DNA from: Thamnaconus septentrionalis
Taxonomy: Eukaryota > Chordata > Actinopteri > Tetraodontiformes > Monacanthidae
Assembly: GCA_009823395.1 (NCBI GenBank)
Contig: CM020513.1
Span: 12,794,001 to 12,858,000, forward strand
Length of the DNA stretch: 64,000 nucleotides
Reading direction: 5' to 3'
Positions 22,501-34,453 of this stretch are shown piece after piece (position 1 is the first letter of the stretch; each line of letters opens with the position of its first letter). The notes under the pieces were generated by a model, which made no database searches, was not told the DNA's origin, and saw nothing but the letters and a program-made list of their open reading frames with translations. Both the position numbers and the translations under genes were made by a program.

Positions 22501-25500
22501 CGCAGTCAGCGTTGCAGGAGGCTGGTGTGTTTGTTTGGCTACAGCTCCAACACAGAGTGAGGGCTCGTGCATGCGAAAGCACTTCACGTGTTGAACTCGG
22601 CCGTCTCTCTCCTCGAGGTGTAACCTGGCGCCGGTGGAGGACTACCGCCGGGACGTGGGCCTGCAGACTGACCTGGTGACCATGAACCCCTCGGTGGTGC
22701 AGCGGGCCTTCCAGGACCTGGCCAACGACGAGTGGAGGGGCCGCTTCCTCCGCCGGCTGCGCAGCCTCAGCGGCAGCGTGCTGTGGATCCCGGCCTTCAT
22801 GGCCAAGGGCGGCGAGGAGCGCGTGGAGTGGGTCCTCCGCCTCATCCTGCTGCACACGGTGGACGTGCGCACCGCCTTCCCCTCGCTGAGGCTCCTCCAC
22901 GCCGTCAGAGGGTGAGATTCTGCTCTTCAGGTTTTTCTGCACGTCGTCTGTCCCTCCCGGCTAATAAGACCACCTGTGAGCAGCATAATAACAGGCTCGG
23001 TCGACTCTAATCTGCAACCCGGGTGGCTGTGGCTGTTCCCAGCGCTGCATTAGCTGACCAGCAGGGCGGAGTGCCGCTCTGATGTTTCTGTTAACTCGGA
23101 GGGGGCACCTTGAATCGCATCACCAAGTCTGTCTTGATTAGGTGTGAAATGATCTGTGTGTGTTTGTGTGTGCACGCACTCGTGTGTGTGTGTGTGTGCG
23201 CGCGCATGCGTTTGAGTTTCCTATTTAATCAGTGCTGCAGGGTCAAAGCGCTGCTCCGGTATTCGTGACAAATGTTAGTGAGAATTTAATGAAAGAATAT
23301 TTATCAGCCCAAGTTCATTTTTTAAGCCTCATATGAAACAGCTGTCAAACAACAGATGAGAGACAACACATACTGGGATTTTTTTCTTCCTGTGCAGTAC
23401 TCTATCAACAATTAATTCATTGATTAATCAAACTGCAGCGATTAAACAAATTATTCGTTTACAGTTTTCCTGAATCACAGCTTTATTTCTTGAGTTTCGC
23501 TGCTGCTAAACATTGGTTCCAGCGCTGTGTTTCACACGGACCCTTACTGGGACAAACACGACTCCAGGATAGATTTTTTTTATCCATCCTTTTTGGTTTT
23601 ATGCATTGCATTTTGTGTTTGTTGTCTCAGCTGGTTCTCATGCTGTTTGTCATTTTCACATCTTTACTATTTTTTATTTTCTCCTTTTCAAATAATCGTT
23701 TAATGGAAACAATGCTTCAATTAATCTATAACAAAAAATGTTATAACTCTACTACAATTGTGCACACTAGACTGTTCATCCTGTCTTTAGCAGTGGCGTG
23801 GGCAGAAATGTTTGTTGCCTTGTACCAAAAATACAGAAAAACTGAAAGACAATGGGTGACATACTGGCTGAGAAGACATTGTTGGCACTGTAAAAGCACG
23901 TTGCTTTCCAATCTGCACAATATCATTATTATATTTACTATAGTGGCACTTGAGATTTGAGGACTTTTGGCTGGATACTGGGCTGTGACTCTTCCATAAT
24001 TGGGAGACATAAACTTGTAGCTGCATTGTGATATTTGGTGTGTGAGTACAAAATGAGCTAAAACTGTCTGTCTACAGCCATTTTAGTGTTCTGTGTTGAT
24101 TATGTAAGGCACAGAGTTGATTGTTTTAAGCTAGGTTTGTAGTTTTTACCACCTCCGTTTAGCACGTTCGGATGGAAGCGTGTTCAGCAGCACTGAATTG
24201 CAAGTGTAGCAAGAGCTGATGGGATTATCACCAAACTGGAGTTATTTACCGCAGCCAGGAGGAATTAGTCAAATAGAAACAAGGACGGCACGTTTTAATC
24301 CAATTAGGATTGTTTGTCTGTTAAATATGGCAAAAAGCTTTGCTTCCTCGTCATTCTGCCGACTGAATAAACAGTGTGAAAGACTGTTTCTTGTGCAGCC
24401 ATTGCAGATGAATTTCTGCTTGGCCTGTTCAATTTGATAATGTCCTTGGTGTACAAGAAAAATCTGTTGGAAAATATTCAAGTTGATTAATCAAAAACTA
24501 TAAGAAAAAATTTTTTTTTAAAAAAGGCCTGGCATGTAAGAATAATCAGATGCATTTAATTCAATTAAGGCATTATGCAAACAATGTTATTGTTGTTGCT
24601 GATGTTCTACTTGATCTCACATAATATATCCATATTAAAACGTGTTCCCTTTCATTCCAATCGACAATCTAAATCTGCAATACTACAAGCAGCCATGAGG
24701 GGGGTAACTACTGTAATGTTGGGCTAAAGTCTTTCTGCTGTATTCAATTATATGTTAGATTTGTCTCAGGACAAATGAGCATCCTGGGATTGTTTTTCAG
24801 AGGAACGGCCATGTCAGCCCTGATGCAGCTGGGATTGTTGTTGATGATACTACAGCTCTTAAACCACAAACACAGATGTGAAAAGAAGTGCGATAGAGGC
24901 CAGTCTTACGTAACAGTGGCCATGCGGGCCCTTTTTAACGCTGAAAACGAGTGTTTTGTTTAATTGAGCGCGGCATTTTTACTCTGTTAAGCTTTTATCC
25001 CGCTGCATTTTTCTCTCTCCCTGCCTTTGCTTCGCTCTCGTTACAGACGCTCTCTTTCCTCCGGAGCTTTTCTTCGCCGTTAGTAGCTGAACATCCAGGC
25101 GTGTAACTGGGCCATGTAGTTAATGATCTGTAAGAGCAGTGATTTGCAGGGAAAGAATAATTAGCCCAAACTTTTCTTTGAGATGAAATCACACACGCCT
25201 GAGTAGTTTTTTTTTTTTCTCGTAGATTCCTTGGAACGTGTTACTCCTCTGAGTTCTGAGTGTTCCTTCAGTTCTAGAGGAGGAATTCTTTCTTCTAACT
25301 CAATATCACCTTTTCATGGTCGGCCTTTTGCTCGTTAAAATGCTCGCCACCTGCCGCGGCGTTAGTGTTTGTCCTCTGGTCGGCCTTCAGGGCACCGAGG
25401 CGGCTTTAAATAGTACAAACTCTGCATGTTAACGTGACCCCCTCAGAAAAAACCTGTGCAGAGCGCACAGCCACAAGGGGACCAGCGACGGCCTCCAGGT

Positions 25501-26688
25501 TGAAAAGGTGAATGGGTTTGGGTCACCTGACCACCTGCTTCTGAAAGCAACGTTTCTTTTTTCCTCCTCGCCATGAGCAGCACCTCGGTCTGGGTGACAA
25601 AAGGCAGCTGCACAGGCAGCATGCGAGAAAAGTGCTCTTTTGTTTTCCTGAGGTAAAATAACACGCTGACCTTGTATGAAACTCTGCAAACCTAAAGTAA
25701 ACAGGCAGCCAGCCGAACAATTTTTTTTTTCAGTTTGTTTGAGTTTTTTTTGTTTAGTTTCTTCTAATATCCTTGAATGAAGCAAAAACATTGTTTTTGT
25801 TTCCTGAATGGAAACCAGCTTGATTTGCATGATAAAGGTGGGGCGTGATGTTTTTCCTAACAGAGATGCAGGCAGTATTGGATTCCTCTTTAGTTCAATC
25901 AACAGTGCAGCATTTAAAGACTCTGACAGTTTATGGTCAAATATAGCAGTGTAGAGATGCTAATCCATACTTTGTGGCATAGACTGCGCAGCGTTTTTCT
26001 CTGGAAATTACCAAATGTTCCCCTCACAACTGACAGCTTGAGATAAAGATTTTTAAAAGAAAAGGTTTGGCTCTCAATTGAAAAAAGAAAAACAAAAGGT
26101 CACTTATTGATTATCTGTAAGCAGGCGGCTCTCGAAGGGCCAATTTTGCCGTCTTCTCCCGACTTCACCAGCTGCAGCATTTTTACTTGAGTGGCTTTTT
26201 AGAATTCAGCCCAGCTCTGCCCGCTCCCGAGGACAATACATCGCTCTTTAAAATCAAGTCCTGTTGGTGGAGAGGTCAAACCAAAGGAGACATAAAATAC
26301 AACTGAACTAACTTCAAGCACGACAGGCCTTTACCGACTTCCCGTCTCGGCAATAATGTGTGTCTTTGTGAACAGGTATTGGCTGACCAACAAAGTGCAC
26401 ATCAAGCGGCCCACCACCGGTCTGCTCATGTACACGCTGGCCACGCGCTTCTGCGAGGAGATCCACCTCTACGGGTTCTGGCCCTTCCCACTGGACCCGC
26501 TGGGGATACCAGTCAAGTACCACTACTACGACACCTTGAAGTACGAGTACATGTCCAGCTCCAGTCCGCACACCATGCCCTTGGAGTTCAGGACGCTGAG
26601 CGCATTGCACAGACAGGGGGCGCTCCGCCTCCACACCGGGACCTGTGGCACTGAGTGGAGCCCGCAGACAGAGCCCGGGGAGAAATAA
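15600..26688 (+). CDS. st8sia2: Alpha-2,8-sialyltransferase 8B (polysialyltransferase STX), 367 residues in 5 exons
   Basis: Exons: 15600-15697, 18600-18740, 18866-19123, 22618-22911, 26376-26688; all phases agree and the total is 1104 nt. A Golgi type II membrane enzyme that polymerises alpha-2,8-linked sialic acid on glycoproteins such as NCAM, using CMP-sialic acid. Seen: short cytoplasmic N-terminus, TM anchor at residues about 4-23, a stem with N-glycosylation sites (NNT, NWT, NKT), sialylmotif L beginning [16 protein letters not shown] (140-155) and running into exon 4, sialylmotif [17 protein letters not shown] (275-290), motif III HYYD (313-316), and motif VS HTMPLE (329-334). The human protein is 375 residues. 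The donor of exon 2 is GC, not GT. The stem after exon 1 is shorter than in human, so a small alternative exon in 15698-18599 may have been missed. Identity as st8sia2 rather than st8sia4 is supported by synteny with slco3a1 and chd2. Confidence 0.95.
17313..17380. repeat. CA-rich microsatellite in st8sia2 intron 1
   Basis: Mixed CACT/CACA/ACAC repeats (ACTCACTCACACACACACAG and further CA units). It is intronic. Confidence 0.8.
17638..18040. repeat. Dispersed repeat family, short copy (partner at 12009)
   Basis: Second copy of the block order listed for 12009-12665, same orientation, in st8sia2 intron 1. It lacks about 260 bp present in the other copy but retains the TTGTGATGTCACAAAG palindrome core and GCAGGAAGATAGCCAGC. 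It continues with GGCTGTCAACAGCGGGTTCA and ATATGCTGTTTTCTGGAGAT, a tail also seen at 48310-48350. Confidence 0.85.
19124..22340. other. st8sia2 intron 3, no further gene recognised
   Basis: A/T-rich intronic sequence between the exon ending at 19123 and the LINE remnant before exon 4. Open frames are short and show no similarity that I recognise on either strand. Confidence 0.6.
19560..19598. repeat. Compound (CT)n(TA)n microsatellite
   Basis: CTCTCTCT followed by TATATATAT in st8sia2 intron 3. Other TA runs lie at about 18791-18815 and 22088-22108. Confidence 0.85.
22345..22535 (-). mobile_element. LINE reverse-transcriptase C-terminal remnant just upstream of st8sia2 exon 4
   Basis: On the minus strand this reads [20 protein letters not shown] and then [17 protein letters not shown], matching the pattern (VPR...R.GRxSFSYRAxxLWNSLPxxLR) common at the C-terminus of non-LTR retrotransposon proteins. 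The frame is open but short, and it runs on antisense through the st8sia2 exon. It is a truncated insertion ending about 80 bp before the exon 4 acceptor. Confidence 0.55.
22912..26375. other. st8sia2 intron 4, no gene recognised
   Basis: About 3.5 kb of intron with a GT/GC microsatellite at about 23157-23210 and A/T-rich sequence. No exon-like frame with family similarity was seen. Confidence 0.6.
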
Positions 26689-28400
26689 CAGGAGAACCAC
26701 TTCCTTTTGTACTTTTTAAATCCAGTGAATGGAATGACCTTTTTCTATCTCAAGCTCTTTGGTGGATTCTTCCACTGGTGGGTTTTACCTTTTGATGACA
26801 TTTCTATGGCAACCTTTAAAATAATGAGGACTTTTTGTGGCCAGCTGGTCATGGAGACCCGTGTCACATCTACCTGCTCACCATATCTTTATTAGACAGT
26901 CCATTTTGGGCTTTTGCACCAAACAAGACTTTGGGGATTCACATTTCTCGAGCTGAGCAAAATGAACCACAAAACACCATGGATTTATTGATACCCGCTA
27001 ATAGTAAAGGCCAAGTGTTCAACATTTAGAGGGATCTACTGGCATAAAAAATGGAACAATAGTGAGAATAAGTCACTGAATTTAAAGAACTGCCTTCATT
27101 TCACTAGTAATAAGCATTTGCATTTAGATAAAGAGCAGGTCCTCTTGAAGGAAGGCGGCCATTTATCACTAGTGTGGTTCTACAGTGGTCGAGAATGTGA
27201 ATGTACTGGTGATTTTGTTATTTTTACCCTGACATCACAGATGGTACAAGACAAGAAAAAAGGAAGATGAGAAAAAAAAAAACCCTTCAACATCTGCATC
27301 TTTTGTGCATGTTTAGTGTTACACACTGGACATGTTAGGTAATTATTCATACATTATGTGTCAATAATATAAGCAGTGTGGAAAATGCAGTGAAGAGGCC
27401 GGCTGTGGGTCACAGTTTAGGCCACAAGATGGAAGCACTGAAGGGTGAGGGAGGACGCAACACTAAAACCCTTTTGTTTTAGCTCGTTTTCATTCTTGTG
27501 GTTTTATGCTTTTGTATCTTCCTCCAAAAAACAACTTCATTGGTGCAGCAAATATATATGTATGTATATCCAGGAAGGTTTTGTCAAACCGAGCCTGCAC
27601 ATGCTCAGGTCTGGTTACCTTGAGAGACAAACTAGAGGAGCAGAAGTATGTTTGATCTGACTCAGACTGTGTGAGTTCAGGAGAGTGGGGCAGCTGTTCA
27701 CACTGGAGTGTTTGCACAGACTTCTCTTGATGGTAAACTGTCTTTGGAAACTTTTCTCAAAGACAGCGAGGGGAAGGTTTGTTTGATGTCTGATATCTGT
27801 GGCGAGGTCAGGCTGTGTCGCTAAGCTGTAGGTCGTGTTATTTTCCAACTATTAATGAATGTAATGGTTTTAGAGGCTGTGAGAAGAAGAAACTTTGCTG
27901 CAGCTTGAATCCTAAACCATTCAGTAACACTGGAGCTTAGAACTTAAAAGCCTTTAAATCATGTAAGATATTTTGATATTATTATTATATGTTTTTTTCT
28001 GGTTTAGTGTGTTATTGTGAATTTAAACTGCCAGCATTCTGTGCCTAAATTTGTAACCTGCCTGTTGCACATGTGAAGAAATGAAACGCCAGACCTTTTC
28101 CAGGTTTTATTTGAAGCAGGACTAGAAGACTACAAGAATGTCGGGGGGGGGATCATCTATATTGTTCTGTAAAATTGATATATTGGGTAAGAATTGTACT
28201 TATGTCTTTTCAAAGCTAATGTATGACTGAACACAGCTCCATTTTACTGCTTATTTGGTTAATGTATGTTGTTTCAAGCCCCTTCCTGGTTCGAGTGTTT
28301 ATTTTCAGCTGTCAATTTTTTGAAAAGGCCAGTCCTGCTGGACTTCACGACCAATATTTTGGGTATTTATGCGACAAAATGCGGCATTAAATAAACAAAT
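26689..28400 (+). other. st8sia2: st8sia2 3' UTR
   Basis: From the TAA at 26686-26688 to the AATAAA at 28390-28395. No coding potential was recognised. The end is inferred from the poly(A) signal. Confidence 0.6.
28390..28395 (+). terminator. st8sia2: Poly(A) signal AATAAA, presumed st8sia2 end
   Basis: Canonical hexamer within CATTAAATAAACAAAT, 1.7 kb after the stop. The opposing gene fam174b has a minus-strand AATAAA at 28940-28945, about 550 bp further on. Confidence 0.55.
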
Positions 28401-28939
28401 ATCGCTGAAATATTTATTGCCATGATGCAACAGCTTCCCAGTCATCTGTCTGTTAAAGCCTTGTTTTGACAGGCTGTGCCTGGAAGGGCCTGCAAGCAGA
28501 CTGTCAGTTTAGAATAAACAAGAAAGTCAAACGCAAGACGTCAGTATTCTCCGGCAGTGAAAAGGCTTGTTTGTTGACAGATTGTTTCAGCTTGGAGGAG
28601 AAAAAATAGAAACTTTCTGTGACCAAAACAATTAATCAATTGGTAACAGTTTGGAAAATTATGTTTACATGCTGATCTTGCTGTGAATCCGCTGCCATTT
28701 CCCATTTTCATACGGATTTAACAACTGTTAATAGTTGAATTGCAGCAAACAATGTTTTCTTTAGTATGTTTGCCAAAGTCACATTGTTAAGTATTTATTA
28801 GACTATGGCCCAGTTATGCTTTAGCTGCGTGTGGAGGACAAATTCTACTAAGTTGCTTTTCTTCCATGGTGGAAAACATGAAAAGATCAAAAAGAACTAA
28901 TAAACATTTGGCACATTTGGTCAATGAAACACAAGCTTC

Positions 28940-28945
28940 TTTATT
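28940..28945 (-). terminator. fam174b: Candidate poly(A) signal of fam174b (minus strand)
   Basis: TTTATT on the plus strand is AATAAA on the minus strand. It lies 2.5 kb downstream of the last recognised fam174b coding exon and close to the st8sia2 poly(A) signal, which fits a tail-to-tail pair. Other minus-strand hexamers occur closer to the gene, so use of this one is an inference. Confidence 0.35.
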
Positions 28946-31376
28946 TCAGTAGTGACGTCAAACAAGTGGAAACTCAAGAAACGGCTTTAGGTTCGCATCT
29001 CATGGAAAAATCAAGTTGGGCTTGGTTTTCAATAAACTTCCATGGCTGTGTTCTGTCTGAGTTTGGGTTTAGGGTAATTAAGTCCTCAAAGAGACACTAT
29101 AGTGACGTCAGTTCATTTTACTGAAGGAAGTTCATCCTGTCGTAACACAAATACAGAAATAGTCTTTAAGGGCTTTCTCTACAAGCCGACAGCAACGCAA
29201 AAGGACGGAAAATTATACAGAATAAAACAATCCACATAAAGATACAATTAAATCTTTACACAGAGATGAACAAGTCAATTAAATAAGCAGCCTCTTAAAG
29301 AACAGCCAAACTAAAAAAATGATGCTTGATTTGAACTTGTGATATTCACACTTACACACTGTCTGCATACCAGAGGTACCCAGGAAACGGTGAATGTCAA
29401 CATTCACATACTGAACGCAGGCAAACAATTTTCTTTCTCCAGGACAAACGACATTGGAATGGGGTTGCAGACCCCTGAACACCTGAAAGTGGTTTTCAGA
29501 AACAGCTGCACCTGTATGCCATGCTGCACTATCACATGACACTCGGATTATCGCAGAAGGTCACCTGGAGCACTCAGGCTGACTGCAGGCACCTAATTGC
29601 TGTGTCCTCTGCTCCACTGTCGCTTCTCGCTAACAGCATTCGGAGGGCAGGTGTCGTCCAGGAAGGTCTGTTCATGTTTTGTCAACAAAATTTTGTGTTT
29701 CTGATTCAAAAAACAAAAATCCAACAAGCCAGTGTTGTATTCAAAATAGCACTTAAATTATCTCATAACCCTCTCTGGGTCTAAAAATCAGATAACAACT
29801 GCAGTGCCAGCATCTGCCGCTCAAGCACTTGGTCATGGTTTGCCCTCTGCAAATAAAAATAGCAAATTTAACCAAGAGGCAGGGAAAATTCATATTTGCA
29901 ATGAATGGCATCCATTATGAAACATCCGGTGAATATTTGCTCAGTTTCACATAATACGGAACGCAATTTAGGAGTTAGTTTCTGAGTCGCCAGGCTTTTT
30001 AAGTTAGACGTCACCTCATATTGAAGTGTTTGTAGTGTTCCTTAACTTAAAGAGGGAACTTTTCTTCTTTGGTCAGATTTTGTCATTATTTTAAACTATG
30101 GTGACACAACACGGTTTAGGTGTAGAAACACAATGCCGTGCCACAGCACGGCTAGCAGTAAAAACATCGACAGTCTGACGCTACTGATACAATTGTACGA
30201 GTTACAGTGTTCACAGTCATTGCAAACAGATAAATCCTATTAACGCCTGACATCCACACTGTGTTTTGAGTGTTTGATCAAAGCTGAACATTGTAAGAAG
30301 GTCAAACTACAGCTGGTACAGGAGCGAGACATTTAGGTTTTTACAACGCACAGTTCTACAACACAGTACAAAAATATATGCTCACTTCACGGACGAATGG
30401 TCGGAAAACCTTCAGTGTATGTGGACAATAAAGTGGTTAGTCGGTACAAATATATTCCCTATGAACGTTTGGTTAAAAATATCTATTTCGTAAATAGGGT
30501 TCTTCACTATGTGCAAATTTTACTGTCAAATACAGAAGGTCCCACAACATCTGCTGCATTTTAACATTTTATGACGGATGATCCCATCTGACTGGTATTT
30601 TCTGAAAGATCATTAAAATAATATTATGTGGTTAACCTGTATTTTCATACTGGCGGCTCACAGCTTTCAAGCAGGCACTGATTCTTTAAAAAAAAAGAGA
30701 GAGAGAGAGAGAGAAAAAGAGGGCAGTTGTAAAGAAAAAGCATAAATGAAAACATTGATCGGGAACATACTGTAGTGTTTTGACTCGCACCGCAGGAGAG
30801 TCGTGCACATGGAGCACATGAAGTCGACCGCCGAGCAAGACTTGGCAGCACAAAAATCACAGGAGTTGTCAAAAGAGAAAGAAAAAAAACAGAAATTGCC
30901 AAATGCCGACGTCCTTGTCCGATTCATCTGCAAGAAAAAGGTGAGACCTCTGTTATTTGACAGTTGGTTTTTATTTTATTTTATCTGCCGTTGTAGTCGA
31001 CGGAGTGTCAGACATGCATTCCTCGTCGCCTGACTTGAAACTCGAGAATGTCAGGTAAACAGGACACGTTTTCCATTGAGGAAGTGGTTGTGTTAAAAGA
31101 CAATGGGAAAGGCGGAAGGGTGAAACCTAGTGTCAACATGGCAGCAGCAAAAAACAGTGTTTCTTTGAGAGAAAGAAAACTGGTGCTCTGCACACAGTCT
31201 GAGCCATGTTCTACCTGTGCAGTTCAATTCTTCTGCATTTGATTCATGAGAGATTTATGAACAGTGAAGAAACAGTGTGCACTGTGTGGTACAATGACTG
31301 TTGTTTTGTTTGTTTCTGAGAACAACAGAACTATATGTTGCTTTAACACAACTAACAGCTCCACTGCTTCACTAGC

Positions 31377-31452
<76 letters not shown>

Positions 31453-31460
31453 GACCATGC
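28946..31460 (-). other. fam174b: Presumed fam174b last intron and 3' UTR
   Basis: No coding exon is recognised on either strand. A minus-strand acceptor candidate lies around 30690: a CT-rich tract (GAGAGAGA on plus) precedes TTTAAAG, and splicing there would add a short tail and stop at a TAA near 30637. In human the protein ends at KYR, so the last exon is expected to supply little more than a stop codon. This remains unresolved. Confidence 0.35.
31378..31450. repeat. (ATA)n trinucleotide microsatellite at the fam174b donor
   Basis: About 24 uninterrupted ATA/TAA units, beginning (in transcript direction) about 10 bp after the last recognised fam174b codon at 31461. Confidence 0.95.
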
Positions 31461-32653
31461 CTGTATTTGACATCAAAGAGCGTCGAGTCATCGTCCTCAT
31501 CGTTCTCCTCATTTAGCGGGGCCATCTCCACACGCTCAGCCGGGGTCGTTATAATGTCATACTTCCTTGTTTTCCTGATCCGTCTCCCAGATCTGTGAGG
31601 AAGAGGAAGGCGCCAAAAAAAAAAGTTAGACTTGGAAAGGACAGAAACATGCACCCATTTGGGGCCCTCCTGCAACAGAACGGCGTGACAGGAATGTGCC
31701 CTGCTAAATCAATAACAACGCTGCAAACAGCTTAATGTCATTTTACAGACGACGAAGGACGATAATTGGATTGGCCGACTGCCGCCAAAAATGTGATGAG
31801 CCAGAGAGTCACTGAGAAACCAATACGTCAAAGGTACTTCTCGCTGAACTATTAGGCTAAAACAGGCATGGGCAAACTACGGCCATATGTGGTCTCTTTA
31901 GCTTTTTAATCTGGCCCATCGAACTTGAAGAAATAATATTAACATCAGTAAGTCATAAAATAGCTGTATTTCATTTCATTTTTTCAGTGTCATTTCAATA
32001 AAGGGCCAAATACTGTGGGGCTTTAAAGACATATTTTGCTGTAACTTTTGCCTTTGTTCATTTTCAATTGAAATCAAAGCACATGTTTTCTACATAACCC
32101 ATGATATTTCGGTTTTTCTCCTATGAGGTGGGTCACCAAAAAACACCATCTGCTGCTGCTCCGGCCCCTCTGGCCAATTTTACATCCCATTGTGGCCCCA
32201 CCAATCAAAAAGTTTGCACACCTCTGGACGAAAGATAACTAGTAAAAAAGGATGACTTCAATATGATCTGAATTCGACACAGAGAACTAAAAGAAATACA
32301 TCACGAAAGTTCGCTCTTCACACGGCTGCATCTAGAATAATAATCATCATCATCATCATCATGAAACCCTACCTGATCACTTTGACGACCAGGATGGTGA
32401 TGAGCACGGCTGTTAGCACGCAGATGAAGATCACCACGTTCTTCAGGGTGGGCAGGTGCGTCATGAACGTTGAGATGCGGGACCCCACGGCGGTTTCGGT
32501 CACGTTGGCCGACAGTCCGTCCTCGGCGACGGACGCGGCGGTGGAGTTGACCTGTGTTGTTGCGGGCGAGTCGTGAATTTGCGGTTCGCCGCCGCCGACC
32601 CTCCACAGGGACGCGACGATGAAAGTTAAAGCGGCCAGGTGAGACGTCCACAT
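31461..32653 (-). CDS. fam174b: Small single-pass membrane protein FAM174B (about 138 residues; stop exon not located)
   Basis: Minus-strand exons: 32653-32373 (ATG in a good AACCATGT context; an upstream GTG in frame is not a start) and 31592-31461. Seen: signal peptide [17 protein letters not shown], a lumenal/extracellular Ser/Thr-rich part with N-glycosylation sites NST and NVT, a TM segment at about residues 70-91 ([19 protein letters not shown]), and the cytoplasmic tail [20 protein letters not shown] followed by the acidic [18 protein letters not shown], which is the FAM174 family hallmark. Splicing joins AG|A to give Arg; donor CAG|GTAGGG, acceptor CTTCCTCACAG. The second exon ends in TACAG|GC, a possible GC donor, just where human FAM174B ends with KYR. 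FAM174B has been linked to Golgi function; the precise role is not deducible here. Family assignment is sure, the terminus is not. Confidence 0.85.
31863..32226. mobile_element. hAT/Charlie-like non-autonomous element in the fam174b intron
   Basis: Begins CAGGCATGGGCAAACTACGG and ends AAAGTTTGCACACCTCTG, the decayed form of the CAGGGGTGTCCAAACT...AGTTTGGACACCCCTG inverted termini of many vertebrate hAT elements. It includes the phrase GGGCCAAATACTGTGGGG. Flanking octamers (GGCTAAAA / GACGAAAG) match poorly, so the target duplication is not convincing. Confidence 0.6.
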
Positions 32654-33205
32654 GGTTGCTGGAAACACGGCGGGCTGTTCTCTTCTGTCACTGGATCCAA
32701 AAAGCCGAGTGCGACAACAGCTGTCACATTATAAAACGGTCGGCTTAGCCACGCTGCTGTTTCCAAAATAGAGACAAGATGAGGCGTTCATCTCTTTGCT
32801 CGATTGCGCTTCTCCTCACAATAGGACAATAAAAGGTGGTAGCTTTGCAATGTGTCGGTAGAAAAAATACATAGATACAGACATACAACAAATAAAAATA
32901 AACGCGTGTCTCCTGAGGTGTGTGTGTGACCGCGACCCCTTCCTGATCGCATTTGGTGTTTCGTGTGCTGAGGATTATCCGCCTCCGGAAGCGCTGTGAA
33001 GGCTGGTCCCCGCTAGCAACCCTGTGTTGCCTTCACGTTACCCTCGTAATTCCTACCATCTTCAAGATGCACGAAGAAAACACTGCATTCTGGTTGTTTG
33101 GATACCAGTGGTGTGAGGACACACACAAAGGAGAATTGAGAATATTTTCAGAAGACTTTGATGTGAAACTGGAAGTTATTCATTCTCTTGTCAAATTCTT
33201 TTACT

Positions 33206-33208
<3 letters not shown>

Positions 33209-33245
<37 letters not shown>
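33209..33245. repeat. (CT)n microsatellite
   Basis: About 18 CT units between TACTATA and CACTCACTCC. Confidence 0.9.
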
Positions 33246-33249
<4 letters not shown>

Positions 33250-34453
33250 ACTCCTCTCCGTTCGTGTAGTTTGCGGGGTCTATCATCCTGCGTGCTATTT
33301 AATCAATACCCACCAGATGGCAGCACATATTAATTACTGAGGATACATTTCCCTCTATAACTTACATCTGTTAGTAACAGCCACAGAAATCTGTGTTACA
33401 AATCTGTTGACGCGAATTTTCTTTCATAAAAGAAATAACGTTTGTATAGCACTCGGACACAAGATTATACTTTAAAAACATCTCTGCTACTAGTTGTCCT
33501 TTTTTTTTTTTTTTTTTTTAAGACAATGCAAAAACCCTTAATACGATTAATTTTCAACTTTAAACATCTAAAATTAGGTCAAATCTAGTTGTAGTTCCAC
33601 TTGGTGTTTGGTGAGTTTGGTCTTTTATGTACTCTTATCTAAAGTTCCCGTGTGTTCCCCAGTGTGTAAAGGCACACCCTGTTGTTTACAGTATCCACCA
33701 CAAGTCATGGCCATTACGTATGTCAGTGACTGTCGTGTCAGTGAGTGTAGATAAACATATTTATCCTACTGAATGCCACAGAACAGTTTCACATGTTTTA
33801 TTAATGGTGACTCATCTATGCAAGTGACTAATTGTATTTATACATAACTTATAGGTTTATTTATTTATTTGTTTGTTTGTTTAATTTGCTAAGTTTCTAA
33901 AACATCCTCTGATGCACTAAGTTCGATACATTATCAGTGTGAATTTGTTAGGCCCGGTTCTTTAGTTGAAGCCCAGGAACCAAATCAGAGACATCTTCAG
34001 TTTACAGATGTAGTATGTATTGTTGATAACAGGTTAAGTAAAGCAGTGCTGGACTCAGTGTGACAGAGCTCATGCAGGATCTCCATCAGAGTGAGCCCCG
34101 ATGTTCGTGTGTAATTCAAAGTTATCTTCTTGGGCTGAGACTGCCTCGTGCAGAAGTTGGACTTGGTGCATCCGGGTCTCATTGGCCAGTTAGTTCTTAG
34201 GAGAACAGGCGACGCAGTGTTCCTACTGATGTACTCAAGTGTGATATGAAAACGTGGTGACTGTTGTCCATGAGTCGTGTATTTGTTGTAACAGCTCAAG
34301 CTAACAAACAAAGGAGAACTTGTGGTTACAACTGAATCCTGTTAATAAGTTAAAGGTCACACGGTTATGATTTAATGAAGATGACCAGCAATCTAAAGGA
34401 AAAAGCAAAAGGCTACTTATAACAAGAACTTTTTCATTAATATGAAATTGCTC

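Noticed and set aside
22298..22942. A 214-codon minus-strand frame
   Set aside because: Half is antisense to st8sia2 exon 4 and half is a LINE C-terminal remnant; it is not a gene.
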